From: Bacteroidota bacterium
GTDB taxonomy: Bacteria > Bacteroidota > Bacteroidia > Chitinophagales > Chitinophagaceae
Direction: 5' to 3'
Assembly (NCBI GenBank): GCA_016868775.1
Contig: VGFT01000001.1
Coordinates: forward strand, 434,001-498,000
Length of the DNA stretch: 64,000 nucleotides
Both the position numbers and the translations under genes were made by a program. Positions 18,279 to 27,402 of this stretch are shown here, piece by piece. How positions within the stretch are numbered: the stretch's first letter is position 1; each line of letters begins with the position of its first letter. The notes beneath the pieces are model-generated. The model saw nothing but the letters and a program-made list of their open reading frames with translations. It did no database searches and had not been told where the DNA came from.

Positions 18279-19931
18279 CTACCTCCCTCCCAACTCCACC
18301 AACATTAGGTTTGTGCAAACCCCATCTCTTTTTTTTGGATTCAAAAACGGTAGCGTCAGCTTTGTGATTTCATAATCCAAAACAGAGAACCGGCTTTTCC
18401 AAACGACACCAGTCTGATTTAATTCTCCAATCTGTTTTTTATCCAACAACACGAAACCGGACTTGTCTTTTAGCTCCTCGGCCGAAACCTCCTCCCGCAA
18501 GCTGCGGGCATAGAAATAAAAAGAGGAACTATAACACCCCTTAAGGGAATATATTTTTCCTGGAAGCGCGCGCGCGTCGGACAGCTTTGCCAGCTGGTTT
18601 CCCCCTTGATATAAAAGAAGACGATTATAAAAAGCACCATTTAAGATCCAAAATACAACCAACACGGCGGCAAACAAATGCACCACCCGATCGACTTCCT
18701 CCACTTCGCCCCGCTTCCGAATAGAATAAAAAAGAAAGAAGAAAAAAACAAACAATCCCGCCCAAAACCAAAGCGGCTGTTCTGGAAACCACCAAACTAA
18801 TACCAGCCCGGCCGCCACACCAATCAACAACCACACAAACCAACCCACCCAGCGCGAATAACGAATAAAAGCAGACGAGCGCCGCTGTGCAACCGCCGCC
18901 AGCCACAAGGAAGAAATGGGAAGGATTACGTTTAGATAATGGGGCAGCTTAAAGCTAGAAAAACCAACCAACAACCCGAAGAGGACCAATACCAACAGGG
19001 AGGAACGGGAAACAACCCCCGGGGCGGCAGATTCTTTTTTTCCAAAAAAACAAAAAATACCCAGCAAACTCCAGGGGGCAAATACCCACAAGAAGGTATG
19101 AAAGAAGAAAAATTTATCCCCCCCCGAATCCCCGCCCATCGCTCCTGAATATCTTCCCAAAGATTGTTCCCATAGAATAAAACGAACCCCGTCGATCTGA
19201 TCCCTTCCCCGCACCACCAACTCCGGATGAAGATTATACTGCAAATAATAACAATAAACAACCGGAGAGATAAACAAAAAGAAAAGAAAGACACCAAATA
19301 GCAGCTTCGTGTTTAATAATGGCCCCCAGTTTTTAGAAAAAAAAGAATAAGAAACGGTAAACAGCAGGGGAACCAGCTCGCCCACGTGACCCTTTGTGCA
19401 AAAACCAAGCGCTAACCCCAACGCCGCCCCAAAAACATACCGGATGTGTTGGGTTGACCAATACCCCGCGATCTGCCAAACCGAGATTGCCACACAAGCG
19501 GTTAAGATCGCATCCATCCGAACATCGTTCAGCGACAATAAAAACGAGGCAGACGAGGCGTAAATAATTGCCGCCAAGAGCCCCCCCGCGCGACTGATCA
19601 ATACCCCACCTGCGCGGTACACCGCCCAAATACCAATCAAAGAGAAAAGAAAGGAAGGAAATTTATAAGCAAAGCCCGAAACACCAAAGACTTGATAAGA
19701 GAGCGCAGATAGCCAAAAATGAAGATGGGGCTTGTCCAGGTACGGCCCATCATAATCGACCAGATTTACATAATCACCGGTTAGATACATCCGCAAAGCA
19801 ATGTTTGCGTGGTGGGCTGAATCATTGTCCATAAGCGGAACAAACAGCCCCACACCCACCACCCCCAACCAGGCGGCCACCAACAATCCAATCCACCGAG
19901 TTCCAACCGCGGTCATTTTATTCATTGACAC
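18279..19931 (-). CDS. Glycosyltransferase family 39 (ArnT/PMT-like) membrane protein
   Basis: MDNDSAHHANIALRMYLTGDYVNLVDYDGPYLDKPHLHFWLSALSYQVFG, many TM helices. Confidence 0.85.
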   Translation of the reverse strand: MSMNKMTAVGTRWIGLLVAAWLGVVGVGLFVPLMDNDSAHHANIALRMYLTGDYVNLVDYDGPYLDKPHLHFWLSALSYQVFGVSGFAYKFPSFLFSLIGIWAVYRAGGVLISRAGGLLAAIIYASSASFLLSLNDVRMDAILTACVAISVWQIAGYWSTQHIRYVFGAALGLALGFCTKGHVGELVPLLFTVSYSFFSKNWGPLLNTKLLFGVFLFFLFISPVVYCYYLQYNLHPELVVRGRDQIDGVRFILWEQSLGRYSGAMGGDSGGDKFFFFHTFLWVFAPWSLLGIFCFFGKKESAAPGVVSRSSLLVLVLFGLLVGFSSFKLPHYLNVILPISSLWLAAVAQRRSSAFIRYSRWVGWFVWLLIGVAAGLVLVWWFPEQPLWFWAGLFVFFFFLFYSIRKRGEVEEVDRVVHLFAAVLVVFWILNGAFYNRLLLYQGGNQLAKLSDARALPGKIYSLKGCYSSSFYFYARSLREEVSAEELKDKSGFVLLDKKQIGELNQTGVVWKSRFSVLDYEITKLTLPFLNPKKRDGVCTNLMLVELGGR

Positions 19932-20070
19932 AAATTAATCATGTTGGCAAACCAAATTCAAAGGAGCCGGCACCTACGAAAACTAGTTTTAATTCACTCG
20001 CAAACCACCCTGCAAAAAAACAATTAACCAACCACATATCGCAATCTATCTCCTAATAAAAAAAACAAAA

Positions 20071-20363
20071 ATGAAAAAACGCTTCTTTTTGGAATGGTTC
20101 TGTTGTTCTTACTAAACTCTTGTGATGGAGACAATGATATTATTACCTATGCACGAATCAATGTTGTACACGCAAGCCCCGACGCCCCCGGGGTTGATCT
20201 CTTGGCCGACATCGCCGAACGCTTTCTGGTAAAAGGAAAAGAGGCGGCGATCGAGGGCAAGTTGGTCAACCGCTCTTATCAAGATCGCGAAGGCAACAAG
20301 CGCTACTTCACCGAAATACAGGTGAACGAGTTGTTGTTGTTGGGAAGTAAGGTGGCGGATTAA
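20071..20363 (+). pseudogene. Chimeric remnant: DUF4397-type lipoprotein N-terminus joined to the C-terminal half of an SSB
   Basis: ITYARINVVHASPDAPGVDLL (DUF4397) then AERFLVKGKEAAIEGKLVNRSYQDREGNKRYFTEIQVNELLLLGSK (SSB); ATG at 20071 is out of frame, one extra A in A6 restores MKKTLLFGMVLLFLLNSCDGD. Confidence 0.7.
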
Positions 20364-20410
20364 TGCGCGAGCGCGTAAAGGGGGTCGGCATGCAGGCCCT
20401 CTTTATTTGT

Positions 20411-22273
20411 TCATCGTCCCATGTAAACCATTAATATTTGTACATCGCAGGGATTGATGCCCGAAATGCGACTGGCTTGCCCGAGTGTACGCGGACGAAC
20501 ACGCTCTAATTTCTCGCGCGCCTCATTTCCAAGCGAAGCAATGCGCGCGTAGTCGAAACGTTCAGGAATCTCCAAAGATTCCATTTGCGCCATTCGGGAA
20601 ACCAACTCCCGCTCTTTATCTAGATAAACCTGATACTTAATTTGTATACCCGCCTGCTCGATGGATTCATCCTCGTGATGCCCCAACAGCGTTTTTAATT
20701 TCGGACTTGATTCGATCAAGTCTTTCAATTCCACATCCGGGCGCAACACAATTCGGGCGGCCTTCAGTTTTTCGGATACAGGCGCAGACCCTAATCCGAT
20801 TAACCAACCATTAATCTCTGCCGGCTCCATCGAAGTGTTTTGTAACACCTCTTTAATTTCTGCAACCGAAATTTTTTTCTTTTCAACCCGATCCATTCGC
20901 GCTTGATCTGCCAAACCAAAGCGGTGGCTCATCTCGGTTAATCTTAAATCTGCATTGTCTTGCCGCAACAACGTTCGATACTCTGCGCGCGAGGTGAACA
21001 TACGATAGGGCTCTTTTGTGCCCTTGCTGATCAGGTCGTCGATCAGCACCCCGATATAAGCATCACTCCTCTTTAAAATAATGGGACCCTCCTGTTTTGA
21101 TTTGCGATGTGCGTTGATGCCCGCCATTAATCCCTGGCAGGCCGCCTCCTCATATCCGGTGGTCCCATTGATCTGTCCCGCAAAGAAGAGATTTCTTAAC
21201 CCCCTGGTTTCCAACGAGTAATCAAGTTGCGTGGGCGGAAAATAGTCGTATTCAATTGCATATCCCGGACGAAACATCCGAACATTTTCAAACCCGGGAA
21301 TCTTCTTCAAAGCCGCATACTGCACCTCTTCGGGCAGAGACGTAGAAAATCCGTTTACATAGATCTCCACCGTATTCCACCCCTCCGGCTCAATGAAAAG
21401 CTGGTGCCGGTCGCGGTCGGCAAAACGATTGATCTTGTCCTCTATACTAGGACAATATCTCGGTCCCACCCCATCGATTCGCCCAGCAAACATAGGACTC
21501 CTATCAAAACCGGTTTTTAGGATATCGTGTACGCCCGAATCGGTGTAAGCGATCCAACAACTTCGCTGTTCTTTAGGCTTCGGCACATCCATAAAAGAGA
21601 ATCCAAACAACTGATTATCACCCGGTTGTTCTTCCAATTTTGAATAATCCAGGCTCCTTCCATCGATTCGGGGCGGGGTGCCCGTCTTCAACCGATCACT
21701 CTCAAATCCCAACCCCACCAGCTGCTCCGTAATACCCGAAGCTGCCCGCTCTGCCATCCGACCACCCCCAAAATTCTTCTCTCCAATGTGTACCACACCA
21801 TTTAAAAATGTGCCGTTCGTCAATACCACCGCATCCGCCAACACCTCATGCCCCATTCCCGTAACCACCCCCATGCACCTGCCATCCCTCACAACCAAAC
21901 CCCTGACCATATCCTGGTAGAAATCGAGATCGGGCGTTTGCTCCAACAACTCCCGCCATTTTTGAGCAAAAAGCATTCGGTCGTTCTGCGCACGCGGACT
22001 CCACATGGCCGGACCCTTACTTCGGTTCAACATCCTGAACTGTATCATCGAAAGATCAGTGACAATCCCCGAATACCCACCCATTGCGTCTATCTCCCTC
22101 AAAATCTGTCCCTTAGCAATCCCCCCCATAGCCGGATTACAGCTCATCTGGGCAATGGTCTGCATGTTCATCGTGATCAAAAGGGTCTTTGACCCCAAAT
22201 TAGCCGCCGCCGCCGCCGCTTCACAGCCAGCATGACCTGCACCAACCACAATTACATTGTATCTGGGAAACAT
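20411..22273 (-). CDS. mnmG: tRNA uridine-5-carboxymethylaminomethyl modification enzyme MnmG (GidA)
   Basis: YNVIVVGAGHAGCEAAAAAANLG, CNPAMGGIAKGQI, GTTGYEEAACQGLMAGINA; start taken at MFPRYN. Confidence 0.97.
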   Translation of the reverse strand: MFPRYNVIVVGAGHAGCEAAAAAANLGSKTLLITMNMQTIAQMSCNPAMGGIAKGQILREIDAMGGYSGIVTDLSMIQFRMLNRSKGPAMWSPRAQNDRMLFAQKWRELLEQTPDLDFYQDMVRGLVVRDGRCMGVVTGMGHEVLADAVVLTNGTFLNGVVHIGEKNFGGGRMAERAASGITEQLVGLGFESDRLKTGTPPRIDGRSLDYSKLEEQPGDNQLFGFSFMDVPKPKEQRSCWIAYTDSGVHDILKTGFDRSPMFAGRIDGVGPRYCPSIEDKINRFADRDRHQLFIEPEGWNTVEIYVNGFSTSLPEEVQYAALKKIPGFENVRMFRPGYAIEYDYFPPTQLDYSLETRGLRNLFFAGQINGTTGYEEAACQGLMAGINAHRKSKQEGPIILKRSDAYIGVLIDDLISKGTKEPYRMFTSRAEYRTLLRQDNADLRLTEMSHRFGLADQARMDRVEKKKISVAEIKEVLQNTSMEPAEINGWLIGLGSAPVSEKLKAARIVLRPDVELKDLIESSPKLKTLLGHHEDESIEQAGIQIKYQVYLDKERELVSRMAQMESLEIPERFDYARIASLGNEAREKLERVRPRTLGQASRISGINPCDVQILMVYMGR

Positions 22274-22277
22274 TACG

Positions 22278-22285
22278 CAAATATA
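22278..22285 (-). promoter_or_regulatory. Bacteroidota -7 box (TATATTTG on minus) for mnmG
   Basis: CAAATATA on plus strand directly upstream of the ATG at 22273. Confidence 0.5.
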
Positions 22286-22299
22286 GTTGAGCCCCATCC

Positions 22300-22314
22300 G
22301 CTAACGCTTCGGCG
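22300..22314 (+). repeat. 15-bp inverted repeat, left arm (GCTAACGCTTCGGCG)
   Basis: Perfect reverse complement of 22497-22511. Confidence 0.9.
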
Positions 22315-22375
22315 GACAAAGGGATGAGCAGGTGATCGTTGCGGAGGTTATTGATTTTTGGAGTGGGGATTAATG

Positions 22376-22391
22376 TGTTTCACGTGAAACG
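22376..22391. promoter_or_regulatory. parS-like ParB-binding site 1
   Basis: TGTTTCACGTGAAACG: exact 14-bp core GTTTCACGTGAAAC, fits GTTNCACGTGAAAC. Confidence 0.9.
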
Positions 22392-22413
22392 TCAAATCCT
22401 CCAAAAGGCTAAA

Positions 22414-22429
22414 CGTTCCACGTGAAACG
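22414..22429. promoter_or_regulatory. parS-like ParB-binding site 2
   Basis: CGTTCCACGTGAAACG contains GTTCCACGTGAAAC, 38 bp from site 1. Confidence 0.9.
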
Positions 22430-22496
22430 CCCTCTTTTTTAAACGAAACAACTCCTATCAATAAACCCTCAACCCCTAAACCGTCCATCGCTCTCT

Positions 22497-22511
22497 CGCC
22501 GAAGCGTTAGC
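22497..22511 (-). repeat. 15-bp inverted repeat, right arm (CGCCGAAGCGTTAGC)
   Basis: Perfect reverse complement of 22300-22314. Confidence 0.9.
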
Positions 22512-22522
22512 TAAGGGGGCAT

Positions 22523-22966
22523 TCAACGCTGAGCCGATTTTTCAACCGCCCTCAGGTATTGTTTCTCCTTCTCACGCATGACCAAGATCTCAGCCCTGGT
22601 CTTATCGCCATACCCGCAAAGATGAAGGGCGCCGTGTAGGATGACGCGGTGGAGTTCGGATTTTAGTGTGGTTTTATGGGTTTTGGCGTTCTCACGCACG
22701 CGTTCTAGGCTTATATAGATTTCTGCACAGAGGCGGTTAGACCCGGACAGGTCGAATGTGATGATGTCGGTATAATAGTCGTGCTTGAGGAATTGTCGGT
22801 TAATTTCCAGAAGTCTTTTATCGGAGCAGAAGATATAATTAATGGATTCGATTCGTTTCCCCTCCTTCTTAAACAGGGAGAGCAGAATCTTTTTGAGTTG
22901 GGTTCGATCCCTTAAGCTAACTGACTTATTCTCAAAGAAGAACCGAATTGTGTGGGAGGCCGGCAT
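22523..22966 (-). CDS. ybeY: Endoribonuclease YbeY (rRNA maturation)
   Basis: ITFDLS..., HGALHLCGYGDKT (H-x3-H-x5-[HD]-like metal motif); start taken at MPASHT. Confidence 0.9.
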   Translation of the reverse strand: MPASHTIRFFFENKSVSLRDRTQLKKILLSLFKKEGKRIESINYIFCSDKRLLEINRQFLKHDYYTDIITFDLSGSNRLCAEIYISLERVRENAKTHKTTLKSELHRVILHGALHLCGYGDKTRAEILVMREKEKQYLRAVEKSAQR

Positions 22967-23018
22967 TATTTCAAAAATCGTAAAGAAAAGCGGACCGTCA
23001 AGGGTGTAGATTTGCGGG

Positions 23019-23243
23019 GTGAAATTATCTGAATTAAAACCAGGCCAGGAGGCCGTGATTTTGGCATTCAGCGGAGAGGAGGTTTCCATCAAATTAATGG
23101 AGATGGGTTTGGTGCCCGGGGAAACCATTTTACTGGAGCAGGTTGCGCCGATGGGGGATCCGATCTCGGTGAATGTTTCGGGCTATCACCTAAGCCTTCG
23201 AAAGAGCGAGGCGGATCAAATTGTTGTTGATGTAAAACACTGA
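23019..23243 (+). CDS. feoA: Ferrous iron transport protein A
   Basis: KLMEMGLVPGETILLEQVAPMGDPISVNVSGYHLSLRKSEA. Confidence 0.9.
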   Translation: MKLSELKPGQEAVILAFSGEEVSIKLMEMGLVPGETILLEQVAPMGDPISVNVSGYHLSLRKSEADQIVVDVKH

Positions 23244-23261
23244 TGGTCAAATTTTTATAAA

Positions 23262-23834
23262 ATGAAGGTCGGACTTTTCTTTGGTTCTTTCAATCCCATC
23301 CATATTGGTCATTTGATCATTGCCAACCATTTTTTGAACGAGACGGATTTGGACAGGGCGTGGATGGTGATAAGTCCACACAACCCACTTAAGGCGGAGC
23401 AATCGCTATTGAACGAGTATGATCGGCTGCATTTGGTTCGTTTGGCAACAGAGAACGATAATCGGATTCGGGTGTCGGATATAGAGTTTTCCTTATCTCG
23501 TCCCTCGTACACATCTGATACGCTGGTTCATTTGCAGGAAAAATATCCAACACATGAATGGGCGATCATTATGGGTGCAGATAGTTTTCAAAACATTCAT
23601 CGCTGGAAGAATTATACGTTCATCACCAAGCATTTTCCGATCTATCTATATGACCGCCCGGGCCACACCATAGAGGAAACGCACGGGGCGAACATTAAAA
23701 GACTGGAGGCGCCGCAACTTCCAATATCTGCCACCCAGATACGAGCCTTGTTGCGAGCCGGCAAATCAATTCGCTATTTGGTTCCCGACAAGGTCTTGGA
23801 AGAGATTGAACGCGGGGGGTATTACAAAAAATAG
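23262..23834 (+). CDS. nadD: Nicotinate-nucleotide adenylyltransferase
   Basis: [30 protein letters not shown]. Confidence 0.93.
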   Translation: MKVGLFFGSFNPIHIGHLIIANHFLNETDLDRAWMVISPHNPLKAEQSLLNEYDRLHLVRLATENDNRIRVSDIEFSLSRPSYTSDTLVHLQEKYPTHEWAIIMGADSFQNIHRWKNYTFITKHFPIYLYDRPGHTIEETHGANIKRLEAPQLPISATQIRALLRAGKSIRYLVPDKVLEEIERGGYYKK

Positions 23835-25051
23835 CCCAAGGCCAAACACGCCCCCACCAAAACGGGGGCCGGAATTTTGGTAAACTGAAGTAAGCCCACC
23901 GTAGCAACAAAAACCAGCAGGGGACATTGTTGAATGTTGGTGGGCGGCCCCACGACATCCTTCAAAATAAAAAATAGGGATCCGACCAACACGCCCATCA
24001 CCACAGCGTTGACCCCTTCAATGGATTGATAGATCACGGCATATTTTTTCAGGTTGTGCCAAAGGGGATAAAAAAATAAAACCAGCAATGCGCTGGGAAG
24101 GAAGATGGCAATCATTCCGATAATACATCCGAGCAGTTGCCAGAGGACCCCCTCCGATTTCATGGCCATTCCACCGGTGAATGCACCGATGGAAAAAACG
24201 GGACCGGGAACGGCGCGCACCATCCCCATGCCCACCAGCATATCTTTTTGATCGATGCGGATGGCTCCGGGATTGTTTTCTTGGACACGACTTGGACGAA
24301 TGCTCCATTGCTCATACATGAGTGGAAGCAGGACTTGCCCTCCTCCAAAAACCAGACTTCCCATTCGATAGGTGTTCTCGAAAAGATTAATGGGTTTTCT
24401 GTCGGGCCAATCTTGTTTTCGAGAGAGCTCACTAAAAAATCCTGCCAACAAAAAAAGAATTCCAAACAACCAAAAATTCCACCAGCGGATGGTTTTGGGT
24501 TTGTCGCTTTGTTGCGGAATTCGTTTGTTGTTGAAGTTGGTGACGATGCCACCGGCGACCATTAGAACCGGGATCATCCAGGGGCTTCCGAAAAACCAAA
24601 AGCAGATCACTTCGGAAACGAAAAAGATGATCCAGGTGATCGTGTTCTTGATGGCTAATGGAAAAAGCTGAAGGGCCGCATATCCCAAAAATCCGGCAGC
24701 CATCGGAGCCACATATTCGAAAGAAGAATGTCCGATCCCCCAACCTCGATCGATCAGAAAGGTTAATCCCCCCATCAACAAGCAGGCGGGAAAAATCCAG
24801 ACCAACAGGGTTAGCACCGCCAGGGGCACCCCGCCTCTTTTGTACCCGATCAGGGTGAGGGTTTGAGTGGAGGAGGCGCCCGGAAGCAATTGGCAGAAAG
24901 AGTTGTAGTCCATCAACTCCTCTTCGGTCACATAGGGACGGTTGCGGACAAACCGCCGAAGCATCAATCCCAGATGGGCCTGGGGACCACCAAAGGCTGT
25001 GAGGCTATGCCAGGCCACGGACCGCAAAAAGGGGATGTGCCGAAGGAACAT
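23822..25051 (-). CDS. chrA: Chromate transporter, CHR family
   Basis: [50 protein letters not shown]; duplicated CHR domain architecture. Confidence 0.92.
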   Translation of the reverse strand: MFLRHIPFLRSVAWHSLTAFGGPQAHLGLMLRRFVRNRPYVTEEELMDYNSFCQLLPGASSTQTLTLIGYKRGGVPLAVLTLLVWIFPACLLMGGLTFLIDRGWGIGHSSFEYVAPMAAGFLGYAALQLFPLAIKNTITWIIFFVSEVICFWFFGSPWMIPVLMVAGGIVTNFNNKRIPQQSDKPKTIRWWNFWLFGILFLLAGFFSELSRKQDWPDRKPINLFENTYRMGSLVFGGGQVLLPLMYEQWSIRPSRVQENNPGAIRIDQKDMLVGMGMVRAVPGPVFSIGAFTGGMAMKSEGVLWQLLGCIIGMIAIFLPSALLVLFFYPLWHNLKKYAVIYQSIEGVNAVVMGVLVGSLFFILKDVVGPPTNIQQCPLLVFVATVGLLQFTKIPAPVLVGACLALGYFL

Positions 25052-25099
25052 TTTTAAATATAGCGGAAAAACAAAGTATTTTGAGCCAAATCTACATCT

Positions 25100-26404
25100 A
25101 TGCGTGGCGGATACATCCTTTTATTGTTATTCTGTTTCTCCTCTTTTGTAAGTGGACAGGATAAAAAAGAACAGCTTCGTCAACGGGTGTTTCAAAAAGT
25201 AGAGGCCGTGATTCCAAGGGCTAATGCCTGGAGAGAAGACATTCACCAAAACCCCGAGTTGGGTAACCGCGAGTTTCGAACCTCCAAACTGATTGCTGCC
25301 CACCTTCGGTCGTTGGGCATGGAGGTGCATGAGGGAATTGCCTTTACGGGCGTGGTTGGTTTGCTGAAGGGTGCAAAACCTGGTCCCTGTATTGCCCTTC
25401 GGGCCGACATGGACGCCTTACCGGTAACCGAGCGCGTGAATATTCCTTTCGCATCCAAGGCGCGCACCACGTACAACGGACAAGAAGTAGGGGTTATGCA
25501 CGCCTGTGGTCACGACGCACACGTGGCCATGCTGATGGCCACGGCAGAAGTATTTTCTTCTTTTAAAGCGGAGCTCTCCGGATCGGTAAAATTTATTTTC
25601 CAACCGGCAGAGGAGGGCCCTCCCGAGGGCGAAGAGGGGGGTGCATCCCTAATGGTGAAGCAAGGAGTAATGGAAAACCCCAAAGTAGATATGACCTTTG
25701 GTTTTCATATTGAGTCAGACATTGAGGCGGGGGAGATTCATTATAAACCCGGCGCCTTCATGGCCGCGGCAGATTGGTTTTCCACTTTGGTGAGAGGAAA
25801 GGGAAGCCACGGCTCACAGCCCTGGAAGGGGATTGATCCGGTACAGGTTTCAGCACAAATAATCGATGGGCTTCAAGCCATTGTTAGCCGACAGTCGGAA
25901 TTGACAAAAGCCCCGGTGGTCATAACCGTTGGAAAAATTAATGGGGGCGTTCGGCAAAACATTATTCCCGAAACCTGCCAGATGGCGGGCACCATCCGAA
26001 CGCTGGATGCTGACATGCAAAAAGAGGTTCACGAGAAGATCAAACACACGGCGAAATATATTGCCGAAGCCTCGGGCGCAACAGCAGAGGTTACCATTGA
26101 AACCAAGGCGCTGGTCACCTACAACGACCCCGACCTACTAAAAAAGGTTTTGCCCTCGCTGGAAAAAGCAGCCGGAGCCGACCGAGTGAAGCCGCGCGAA
26201 TGGGTTACCGGCGCAGAGGATTTTTCCTATTATGGAACAAAGGCCCCCGCAGTTTTTTTATATCTGGGAGGAATGCCAAAGGGAAACGACCCAAACAAGG
26301 CACCCCCTCACCACACAGCCGATTTTTATATTGATAACAGCGGAATGCCAACCGGTATTCGGGCATTTTGTAGTTTGGTGTTGGATATGATGCAAACCAA
26401 GTAA
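25100..26404 (+). CDS. M20 family amidohydrolase (hippurate/aminoacylase-like), exported
   Basis: Signal peptide; [41 protein letters not shown]. Confidence 0.93.
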   Translation: MRGGYILLLLFCFSSFVSGQDKKEQLRQRVFQKVEAVIPRANAWREDIHQNPELGNREFRTSKLIAAHLRSLGMEVHEGIAFTGVVGLLKGAKPGPCIALRADMDALPVTERVNIPFASKARTTYNGQEVGVMHACGHDAHVAMLMATAEVFSSFKAELSGSVKFIFQPAEEGPPEGEEGGASLMVKQGVMENPKVDMTFGFHIESDIEAGEIHYKPGAFMAAADWFSTLVRGKGSHGSQPWKGIDPVQVSAQIIDGLQAIVSRQSELTKAPVVITVGKINGGVRQNIIPETCQMAGTIRTLDADMQKEVHEKIKHTAKYIAEASGATAEVTIETKALVTYNDPDLLKKVLPSLEKAAGADRVKPREWVTGAEDFSYYGTKAPAVFLYLGGMPKGNDPNKAPPHHTADFYIDNSGMPTGIRAFCSLVLDMMQTK

Positions 26405-26405
26405 T

Positions 26406-27293
26406 ATGGTTCGTTTTTTGTTACCCCTATTTCTCTTGCTGGTCACCGTCACCAGGGCACAGGAAACCGATTGGGCGCTTCAAGAAGAGATAAAAAAAAC
26501 CGTATTAGGATTTGCGGGCGATGTGGGTGTTTATGTGAAAGATATCCGCTCCGGGAAAGTCGCTCTCTATCAGTCAGACACCCTTTTCCCTACCGCGAGC
26601 ATTGTAAAAGTGCCCATTTTGCTGGGCGTGATGGATCGCCTTCATCGAGGAGAACTTCGATACGATTCCATTTTTATTTATACCGACTCGCTTTTGTATG
26701 CCGGTGAAGACATCTTGGGCTCTTTCAAGTCAAATGAGAAAATAGAACTGAAAAAGGTCATTATGCTCATGATGACCACCAGCGATAATACCGCCAGCCT
26801 TTGGTTACAAAGCATCGCCGGAACCGGAACGCGGATCAATCAAATTTTGGATAGTATTGGATTTAAATACACCCGGGTAAACTCCCGAACCCCGGGAAGG
26901 GAAGAAAACAGAACACAGTATGGGTGGGGACAAACCACCCCCCGCGAAATGGGGGAACTGCTCGAGCGAATCTATCGACAACAACTTTTTTCGCCCGCGA
27001 CAGACCAACGCATACTCCGCTGTATGGGAAGAAATTTTTGGGACGAGGATGAAGCCCTCTCCCGCATTCCCCCCTACGTTGAGGTGTTCAGCAAAAACGG
27101 TTGTGTCAACGCCTCCAGAAGCGAGGCGATGATCGTGAATGCCCCCCACCGACCCTTTGTTTTCTGCGTTTTTACCAATAACAATAAAGACCAGCGGTGG
27201 ACACACGACAATGAAGCCTGGGCGCTGGCGAGAAATCTAGCAGATTTATTGTGGAATCATTTTGAACCGACCGAACTAAACCCGCGTCAATAG
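26406..27293 (+). CDS. Serine beta-lactamase class A-like protein
   Basis: Signal peptide; SIVK (SxxK), SDN, TTPREM; KTG replaced by KNG. Confidence 0.85.
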   Translation: MVRFLLPLFLLLVTVTRAQETDWALQEEIKKTVLGFAGDVGVYVKDIRSGKVALYQSDTLFPTASIVKVPILLGVMDRLHRGELRYDSIFIYTDSLLYAGEDILGSFKSNEKIELKKVIMLMMTTSDNTASLWLQSIAGTGTRINQILDSIGFKYTRVNSRTPGREENRTQYGWGQTTPREMGELLERIYRQQLFSPATDQRILRCMGRNFWDEDEALSRIPPYVEVFSKNGCVNASRSEAMIVNAPHRPFVFCVFTNNNKDQRWTHDNEAWALARNLADLLWNHFEPTELNPRQ

Positions 27294-27402
27294 AACACAG
27301 GGATAGCGGAGCCGGCGAAGGAGACCAATTAGAAAGAAAGCAGCATTAAAAAAACACATAAAAGAGAATAATATTTGTGTGAAATGATTGAAATTTGAAA
27401 AT

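Noticed and set aside
22895-22925. GGTTCGATCCC motif resembling a tRNA T-loop
   Set aside because: Located inside ybeY coding sequence and no cloverleaf could be built around it.
23019-23128. Overlap of long ybeY ORF (start 23128) with feoA
   Set aside because: Start at 22966 (MPASHT) removes the overlap and matches the expected YbeY length.
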